From the NCBI GenBank assembly GCA_027919835.1, contig JANVFP010000015.1:248001-312000 (forward strand): a stretch of 64,000 nt of DNA, read 5' to 3'. Below are positions 56,639 to 64,000 of the stretch, in pieces; the first letter of the stretch is position 1, and every line of letters begins with the position of its first letter. Below the pieces are notes generated by a model. The model was not told the origin of the DNA. It worked only from the letters and a program-made list of their open reading frames with translations, and did not search any database. The translations under genes were made by a program, and so were the position numbers. The stretch is from Lentinula raphanica. Lineage: Eukaryota > Basidiomycota > Agaricomycetes > Agaricales > Omphalotaceae.

Positions 56639-59396
56639 ATGTCACTGGCCTTGCCTCTCATCAAGCGCCAGCTACGTTCCCAAGTATCTTTGAAGCATGC
56701 TTCTGTACATTGGCGACGCTCGCAATCAACTTTACTGGCAAGGTTAGCCGAGCTTACCTCTCAGCCCAGTACCACAACCCCTGCTTCCGATTCCTCCACG
56801 TCTAATATCCCTTCGGCAACGTCCTCTGGAGTTTCGTCTGAAGGCAACAAAGACATTAAAAAACCGAGAAAGAACGACTCGAAGAAGCAGAAAACACCGA
56901 GTAGGAATTTGCTGGAAGAGAGCAAAATACAGAGCTACCTCGACCATATTGCAGAGACAAGCAATACAGTGACATTGGCGGATATCACCAGACTAAAGCC
57001 CAATGGCCATGCAGATCCAGAGACGCCGGACTATGAGGAAGAGTACAATGCTCTGATAGACCGGCTTTGCAGGTCTTTCAGTAAGAAGCAGCTTTATTCA
57101 TTCTTGAGCATGCTAGAAATCGAGGGAATTCGGAGAAGAACAGCTAAGCAAAACTATGCTGTCCGCATCATTGAAGATGGCTGGGGTTGGCCGTCGTTGG
57201 CCAAAGTGAAAGCACGGAAACGGGATTGGAGTGAAGTTCTTTCTCAATGTACGTGATTTTGTCTGCACGACGGTATACATTGCTTACGCTGTAACTAGCA
57301 TTTCCTGTGGACCCTCGGCAGTCATTCCTCATGCTTGGCAAAGGCGCGCTCTCTTGACCTCCTTCAAAAAACCACATTGTTAAAACTTCAATTAGATGGA
57401 GCCAATCTCCACGCTCTTTCCAATCAATTCAATATCCATATCGGCTTCACTACTAGACCACTGAGCTTGAACGCTGAGGGTCTACGCGGTGCCCTAAAGC
57501 AACTCGAGGAGCATATCAAGCTCGTCAAAGAGGTACGACTGTGACTCTCCATTAAGCAGTAGCCGTCAAACTCAAACGTCTATGATTCAGGACATTGTGG
57601 AAGAGTATTTCGACTTGTCTCCTGAAGAATCTGTGCCTCCGGAGTTGCTGCATCGTATTTCTCGTCTCTCGGGTGCATTTACAGAAACGTTCGGTGACGG
57701 AAAGGTATCGGGTTTCGTTCAACCATAGTGTAAGGTTTGATCATGATTTTGCTAGATTCGGATATCGTACAGGAGAAGTGACCTTCGGACAGCGTTCGTT
57801 GCAAAACGCCTAGTGACCCACGTCCTTTGTGATGTATGAATTTCTGGCAATTGACCCATAACGAATTGGTCGTTAATGAATGGTTTCCACAGTTGGAATC
57901 TGCAACCGGTAGCTCGATCTTGATTCATAAACCTCCAGAATTATCTTCATCAGCTGCAGTTCCACCATCAATCTTTCCTCTCAACTATGCACTTTATCCA
58001 TTCCTATCATCACGTTCATTACCTTGGAATATCAATGCAGGTGGGGCTTTCAGAGCTCGAAAGGTATCTGAATGGATCGGAGTCAGCTCGATAGAAGATG
58101 TTCAAAAATCCGGCGGATTAGAGATCGGTCGCGGTCGAATTTTGGATATGAAAGAGTACGTTTATCTCACTACAATTATAACTATGTTCATGAAGCATTG
58201 CGTAGGAATGTCGCTGACATACGACAGCAACTATTTGAGCAATTGCCACAGTCTTCTGCAGGCAGGTCTAAAGTCATAACAGCTTCGTAAGTTGTCGTTG
58301 ATTCATAGTTTATGGTTCACCAATTACTCCAACAGTTTTGGTCATGTTCTCTTGACCCCTCCTCCTTCAAACCACGTTTCTTTGATCCCCCCTCTGAAAG
58401 GTGCTTGGCCTCTGTCGAACCTGTTGAGTTGGGTTCGAGAAAAGCACATAGGCCGGCTCTTCGTCCCCTTGTGAGCAGATTAGCCTCCCTCAAATTATGC
58501 GCTGATCAAACCTGATATCGACTCAAAAGCTTACCTCCTGCTGTTCTTCAGTCTACGCCTCAAAAGACGGACCTTTTGCACCGCCTAACCTACGAATCTC
58601 ATCGGACAAGCAAAGACCAACAAGCCGCTCATATCTTGGAATTTGAAATGGCCCTCCCTTCAATGACGGCGAAACGAGATGCTTCCGAGTTTGCGGAACT
58701 TGGTTCACAAGCAGCTTCCACAGTCATGTCTTCCACAGAATTTGTTACGAAACATATCTGCCGGGTTGGGCATCAGTTTGTCGTTGATCTTATGCTTCCT
58801 GATCGGTGAGTCTCCGCTGATATATGCATGAAAAAGGAGAATCAACCAATTCATCGTAGACCTATCGATATCCGCTTTTCAATCTTCGATGCGTCTTCCT
58901 TATCTCAAAAGCTTTGGCCTGCTGAATTACAGACATATTACAAATCCCTGTCGTTCTTGTGTGTGACACGCCGTTACAAATACGTTGAAGCACTGGCTAA
59001 CGTATATCAGCTTCCAGGATGGCGAGGCCAATGCGTCACCGCCGAATGCACCTCTCACGATACATCTGCAAGGTGTAGAATACCGATTACGTTCGAGCGT
59101 CAGTGTACGACAAACGCAAGCCCATGCATCTACACCCAAAAAGGAATTCCCCATTCCAACAATCATCGAGAGCGTGCTTGATCTTGAAGTGGATGATAAA
59201 TCCACAATCTGCAAGGTGAATTTATTCCGTCTCGTGGGGATGAGTTGTTTTCTGAAGGTTTTAGATCACCTGTCATGAACCTTTCACCGAGGAAACTTGG
59301 CGGTCTTTTCTCAAAGGTTGCGATGTTCTCAGTGGAACGAAGGTCCCAACATCAAACACAACCTTCGTAGACGCAGAGTCTGATATCATGTTGTGA
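56639..59396 (+). CDS. Sls1-like mitochondrial inner-membrane expression factor
   Basis: Multi-exon gene from ATG 56639. The N-terminus (MSLALPLIKRQLRSQVSLKH) is a basic mitochondrial presequence, then a Lys/Ser-rich stretch. Recognisable blocks: EEYNALIDRLCRSFSKKQLY, IEGIRRRTAKQNYAVRIIED, GKGALSLDLLQKTTLLKLQL, FNIHIGFTTRPLSLNAEGLR, RISYRRSDLRTAFVAKRLVT, PLNYALYPFLSSRSLPWNIN, FEMALPSMTAKRDASEFAEL, VDLMLPDRPIDIRFSIFDAS and ITCHEPFTEETWRSFLKG. These match the fungal Sls1 family, which coordinates mitochondrial transcription with translation at the inner membrane. No Walker or catalytic motif is expected. The last exon ends 51 bp from the convergent SPB1 stop. Exon joins near 58280-58570 are less certain. 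Confidence 0.8.
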
Positions 59397-59447
59397 TTCC
59401 AAGCACAAATCTAATAGTTCGATAGTAATAGATGGATATACACTAAT

Positions 59448-62400
59448 CTACGCCCGTTTTCGCTTTTTGTTAGCTTTATCTGCCCGTTTTTTCGCCCTCA
59501 CCTAGAAAGACAGATAAACAGTCAGGACATTTATCATAAGGAGTCAAGCCAAACGATATCGTACCTCTTTCTTCATTCGTGAGTCAACCATGGTGTATCT
59601 ACCCTTAACACCTTTGGGTCTACCTTTCACACCTTTGTGAGCGCCTTTGGCCACCACCAACTTAATCTCTTTCTTTGGCTTTCCTTTCGACAAGCCCTTG
59701 CGCATAAGCTTCTCGATTTGTGCAGCTTTTTCACGTTCAGACATATCGGATGTGTCATTGACCCCTTCAGCTTTCTTCATTGCCTTCTCCAGTCTCTGAG
59801 CAGCTTTGAATTTCTTCCGGGCCTTAGCTTCAGCTATCTTCTTGATAGGTCGCGCATCTAGCGCTCTTTGCTTTGCGCGTAATGCGGCAATGGCTTCTTT
59901 TGTGACGGGTATGTTGGGCTTGTAATGTTTGTTCTCGTCGTCAAGGAACCAGGAAGGCAGCCCATCCTTCGCATTCAACGAATATCGGTTGAAGCCGTCA
60001 TTTATCAGTTGGGTCTTGGTTTTTTCGCGATTCACAAGCTGTTGTGCCAAGGTCATCGCTTCAGCGGTTGTGAGCCCATGTTCTACGGAAAAGGTTAAGC
60101 AATGGTTCAATTTAGCGGAGCAAACTTCGAACTTTGTATATGAGCTTGTTTTAAAGCATCTTCATCAACATTTGAGACATCCCACATATCGACATCCTCA
60201 TCAGCTTGAGGTACAACCTCGAAGTCATCCTGTGAACGAATCGTTAGATACGGCCGCGTTCCAAAATCAATACGTGTCGAACCTCGTCATCCCACTCTTC
60301 CCCCTCTTCGGCGTGGTCGGTATTGTGATTATCCTCACTGGTTTCCATGGCTTCATCATCGTTAAAATGAACACCACCCATCTCCACATCGTCTCCATCT
60401 TCATCTTCAATATCCTCCAAATCATTATTGATCCCCGCGAAAATATCTTGACTGAACCAAACTTTTGAAGCCTGACTGCCCGAAGGAGGAGGCTCTTTGA
60501 GTTTGGTGAGTAGCCGGGGGCGTTTTGTATCTCGTGAGGAATCGGTGCTCCGTGATGATCTCTTTTCTCCAGACAGCGGTCGACTACCTTCTTCGCCACC
60601 TTCTTCGTCACTTTCTTCGCCGGAGGATGAGTTATCATCGTGTTCCCTGACTTGTTCCATTTTTTCCCAACCACCCTCATCCGTGTCACTATCACCCTCG
60701 TCATCAGAAGCATCCTTAATCCCTTCCCAAGCTTCCCGTTCCTTGTTCTTCTCCCTGCCTTCCTTCACCTTGAACTTCGCATCTCTTTCTCGCAGTCGAC
60801 TCTGATATGATTCATACAGACCATCCAGCTCGGTCTCCAGTTCTTGATTCCTTTTTTCTCGTTCTTCATCGGAATCTAAGACCTCGTCATCACTGGGGTC
60901 GTCTTCTTCACCTTCACTCTCTTGTACTACAACACCATCGGCTCCGATGAGACTCGACACGCCACCGCGTTTCCGCATTCCTTTCTCTGCGCCTTGAAGA
61001 TCGAAGAAATCGTCTTGTCCTCCGAGAGAGGCATCCTGGAGCTCAAGTCCAATGTCCATGGGGGCCGTCATCTGTAATTGCATGCGCTGGATAGTTTTAT
61101 TTCTGATCTCGTTCGCGCGACGCCGATTACGTTTTGTGCGAGCTGCGTTTTCTGCATTCAGCCGTTCTAGCTTTTGTGATATTCGAATTTTGATTAGAAA
61201 CCTATGCAGAGACAAACTGGCTTACCTCGTCCTGAATCATCTGTTCTTCGTCGACTTCTTCGGCGATTTCGACAGTTTCGATGGCATCCCCGGTCTCTTT
61301 GAGTTTGACATCCAGTCCTAGCTATGAGCTGGATGAGTAACGGCAACCAATCTTGATGAAACAAGAATACCTCTTCACGAAGGGCAAGACGCCATTTGAT
61401 AAGGGCCTTGAAATCACCCTTTCCAAGAACTTTGAGATCATCACAGTTCGCCTTGACGTCTCCGGAAGTGATGTCGAGAGTAAGCCATCTGCACGACGAT
61501 TAAGTACATTAAATATTTCATGCGTTAATGCAATGGACGCATAGCTCACTCTTTTTCTTCGTCCGTTTGGAAGGTGATTTTGTTGACAGAACCAAGAACA
61601 GCGATTGGATCAGTTCCATGGACGTATTCTGAGGCGGGTATCGATTTGAACAGGGTATAATTTCCATCCTCGTATCCATCTCGCTTTCGCCTCTTCTTGT
61701 CGGGTTGGAATACAGCGGATTCAGCATTATGGGCCCGAGTCAGCTTGTCGGAACTTTCGGGTATGGATGCAGAGAGGTCCTTGAAGACGTGCTTTGGGTC
61801 AAGGAATTTCGGATCGATGTACTTGGGAGCGAGAAAATCGCGACAAACAACGAAGATTTCAGCGGATACGTTTCTGTAGAAGCCAATTATACATAGTGTA
61901 CGAACTGTCATGATTGATTGAACTTACCTGGAAGAAGGTGGTTTTGTAGCTTCGACCTTTCCGAACAGTTGATTGAACACCCAGATGAGATTGTTGTAGT
62001 CGGCACTCCGAAAGACCTTGGTCACAAACGTCCCTCCTTTCACGAGGAACTCGACTGCCAACTTCAAACTCATGAGTACCAGCTCCGATTGGTCGTAGGC
62101 GTCCTGGATCCAAGCAGTTCCAACGTTAGGAGCACCATCGTGCAAGACAACATCTGCTTTCCAATCTTTTACTTCGGCTCGGATGAGATTTCGACATTGA
62201 GGCGTAGTGATATCAGAGGCAAAGGTGACAACGCGAGGTATGGGTTTGATAGGGACGAGATCAACACCTAGAATACGATTCAGGAAATGAAGAAGGTATA
62301 ACCGCATGGAATATACCTATGATCACGCTGTTCATAGGCATGTATTTACTGGCAACTTGTAGCCACCCCCGGGGGCGGCACAGAGATCTATACAACATCT

Positions 62401-62595
62401 TGCAGATTCTAAAAAGTTGTACTTCTTGTTCAGTTGTATCAATTTGAAAGCTGAACGAGCTCGATAGCCTTGCTCTCTATTGAGGACAAGAAGGTCGAAA
62501 AGAGTTTTAGAAGCAAAAGCTCAGAGCACGCACTTTGCAAGCTTGTAGTACTTGTCAAGACGACCCTTCCCAGTCTTTTTTTGACTTTTCCCCAT
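59448..62595 (-). CDS. SPB1: Spb1, AdoMet-dependent rRNA methyltransferase of 60S biogenesis
   Basis: Multi-exon gene from ATG 62595 ([20 protein letters not shown]). The FtsJ/RrmJ domain reads [79 protein letters not shown] and [18 protein letters not shown], with the AdoMet loop intact. Then come the DUF3381 region ([20 protein letters not shown]), a long acidic middle part ([20 protein letters not shown]) and the Spb1 C-terminal domain ([40 protein letters not shown]), ending in a very basic tail. Spb1 methylates the 25S A-loop guanosine in nucleolar pre-60S particles. Length is close to family norm. Confidence 0.93.
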
Positions 62596-62727
62596 CTTGG
62601 TGCAAAAGAACGAGGAGTTAGAAGTTCAAGGTGGCTGTGCAGAATATCATATAACGGGCCGGGCTAGAACCGAGAATTCTCACCAGAGACACACAACACT
62701 ACTCTCGGCCACAGTCGGACTATATTC

Positions 62728-63284
62728 ATGTCTTCTACACCTCTACTTCCACGCGTTGCCTCAGGCAGTCCTTTCCTTTGGCGAGCAGGCGCTCTCATAA
62801 GTGCTGAAATCCTCTTGATTTGATTCACCCTATTTAACAAAAGTCCTACTTACAGCTGCGGCAGCGATTGGCTTTGGTGCATTCGGTGCCCATGGTCTGA
62901 AGCAGCGCAAAGACATTACACCAGATCGTATTGCCGCTTGGAACACTGCTGCTCATTATGCGGTATGCTATTATGATAATACCTCAGAAACTTTCGTCTC
63001 TCTGACTTCTTTTCGTGAGATCCTCAATGGACTCGGGCTTCTCCTTGTCTCTTTACACCCACGATTTTCAGTCCATCGATTTGCTGGGCCAGCCATCATG
63101 ACTGGAACAATATTCTTCTCTGGGTCTATCTTTGCACTGACTCTCAATCGTGATCTGAAGTTCCTTGGACCAATCACTCCGATGGGTGGGCTTATGATGA
63201 TCGCAGGGTAAGTATAGGATAGTGACAGGACAAATCCTCCCACTGATTCTTGATATTCTCAGCTACATATCTCTTGCACTGTAG
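62728..63284 (+). CDS. DUF423/TMEM256 family small membrane protein
   Basis: Four exons give about 127 residues: MSSTPLLPRVASGSPFLWRA, then AAAIGFGAFGAHGLKQRKDI with PDRIAAWNTAAHYA, then LNGLGLLLVSLHPRF, GPAIMTGTIFFSGSIFALTL and GPITPMGGLMMIAGYISLAL. The AFGAHGLK and FSGSIFAL motifs define the DUF423 (YgdD/TMEM256) family of four-helix membrane proteins of unknown function. Exon ends: 62728 to about 62804, then about 62857 to 62961, about 63025 to 63208, and about 63264 to 63284. It is divergent from SPB1 with only 132 bp between start codons, so the two share a short bidirectional promoter. Confidence 0.85.
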
Positions 63285-63742
63285 CCCTGTCGCTGGATAT
63301 ATGTCCTCCTGCATTCATTGATCTCACTGACTTTCCTTTCGATTCGTGAGACAGTTGTAAGGCAACTCTATGTGAACACAATCTATATGATCATTAGTAC
63401 AACTCAGTGTATGTATCATCCTGTATATATCAGTCAGTCCTTTATACAAAGCTCAACACACGAAGAGGATCACTGGAATTCTGAATCTGAGTGTGAAACG
63501 TCACACGCGCGACGCGACGGTAACGTGACCATCGTGAGTCATTCTGTGACGCCCGCAAATTTGTTTACCGACCCTTCTTCTTTTCTTTCCCGCCATCCAT
63601 TGACTTACACATCCTTCAGTCTCTTTGCGCGTCTCCCGCCTTTTCTGACATCTCCATCTCTACTCTACAACTCTCTCATCTGACATATTCTCGGAGCTGC
63701 CCATCTCTTATTTAGCATCCTCCCTGTGCAGCCTGGCTCACG
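63285..63742. other. intergenic, no gene recognised
   Basis: 458 bp between the DUF423 stop and the next ATG at 63743. The right half is pyrimidine-rich (CTTTCCCGCC and similar), as in promoter-proximal fungal leaders. No gene supported. Confidence 0.4.
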
Positions 63743-64000
63743 ATGGAAGCTAACACCCCCCGCCCTGTTCTAGCACCATCTTATTCATTCTCCAGCGCAT
63801 CTTCTGCATCGTCTACCTTCCCAAGAGTACTCAAGCGAGCTCTTACCTCTGCTGCCGATTTGGACTTTTTCAAGCCAGCAGAATCATCGTTCAACCCACG
63901 TCCTTATACTCCCAGCGCGAATCCGCTATCCGGCACTCATTCTAAGAACAGATACAATCATCTCTCGCGCCATACCACTCGACCCGATGTTCATGTCATC
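63743..64000 (+). CDS. unknown protein, 5' part only, cut by window edge
   Basis: From ATG 63743 the frame is open to the window edge (86 codons). The visible sequence is Ser/Pro-rich and probably disordered (PSYSFSSASSASSTFPRVLK, PAESSFNPRPYTPSANPLSG). No domain is recognisable, and an intron could follow at any point. The steady open frame and codon use suggest a real gene start. Confidence 0.5.
   Translation, partial: MEANTPRPVLAPSYSFSSASSASSTFPRVLKRALTSAADLDFFKPAESSFNPRPYTPSANPLSGTHSKNRYNHLSRHTTRPDVHVI

Overview
The window is nuclear DNA of a mushroom-type basidiomycete (Agaricomycete-like). Genes are dense and broken by many short introns (mostly 40-65 nt, GT-AG). Housekeeping proteins read as basidiomycete orthologues, and there are features typical of the group: an F-box-like gene family, a HapX-type bZIP and small secreted orphan proteins. 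No prokaryotic, viral or organellar block, CRISPR array, rRNA or convincing tRNA was seen. Gene models were assembled by hand from open frames and splice sites; exon ends are predictions.

Layout. 1-8029: four F-box-like paralogues, two on minus (the first cut by the window edge) and two on plus, flanking an SLC35F-type transporter. 8177-11190: TCF25/Rqc1-family ribosome quality control factor, followed by an 18-bp minisatellite. 12197-14261: small secreted-protein gene carrying a 1.2-kb inverted-repeat transposable element; a paralogue without the element lies at 32415-33179. 14731-17444: ABC transporter half-molecule. 18621-20545: cystathionine gamma-synthase-like enzyme. 21203-23406 (minus): NudE dynein regulator, with a TA-flanked MITE upstream. 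24275-25090 (minus): exosome subunit Csl4. 25734-26859 (minus): membrane-anchored SH3 protein. 27173-31705 (minus): one long gene joining a CCCH zinc finger, a disordered region, ankyrin-like repeats and a Clp-type AAA+ ATPase. 33584-35221: pyruvate dehydrogenase E2. 35361-37816: Mon1. 37976-39439: Kae1. 39504-40579 (minus): family 8 glycosyltransferase. 40759-41153 (minus): ribosomal protein S28. 41820-43645 (minus): stand-alone adenylate-forming enzyme. 44621-45832: unknown gene. 46089-48557: mitochondrial PPR protein. 48696-50378 (minus): HapX. 50978-53621 (minus): eIF3b. 54025-56481: Git1/phosphate-type MFS permease. 56639-59396: Sls1-like mitochondrial protein. 59448-62595 (minus): Spb1 rRNA methyltransferase. 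62728-63284: DUF423/TMEM256 protein. 63743-64000: start of an unknown gene.

Functionally the block is mainly translation and RNA work (TCF25, Csl4, Kae1, S28, eIF3b, Spb1, and the mitochondrial factors PPR and Sls1), with metabolism (E2, cystathionine synthase, adenylation enzyme), trafficking and cytoskeleton (Mon1, NudE) and iron regulation (HapX). There is no sign of a biosynthetic gene cluster. The most unusual items are the transposon that may now be spliced as an intron in the secreted-protein gene, the four-domain CCCH/ankyrin/AAA+ gene, and the F-box cluster.
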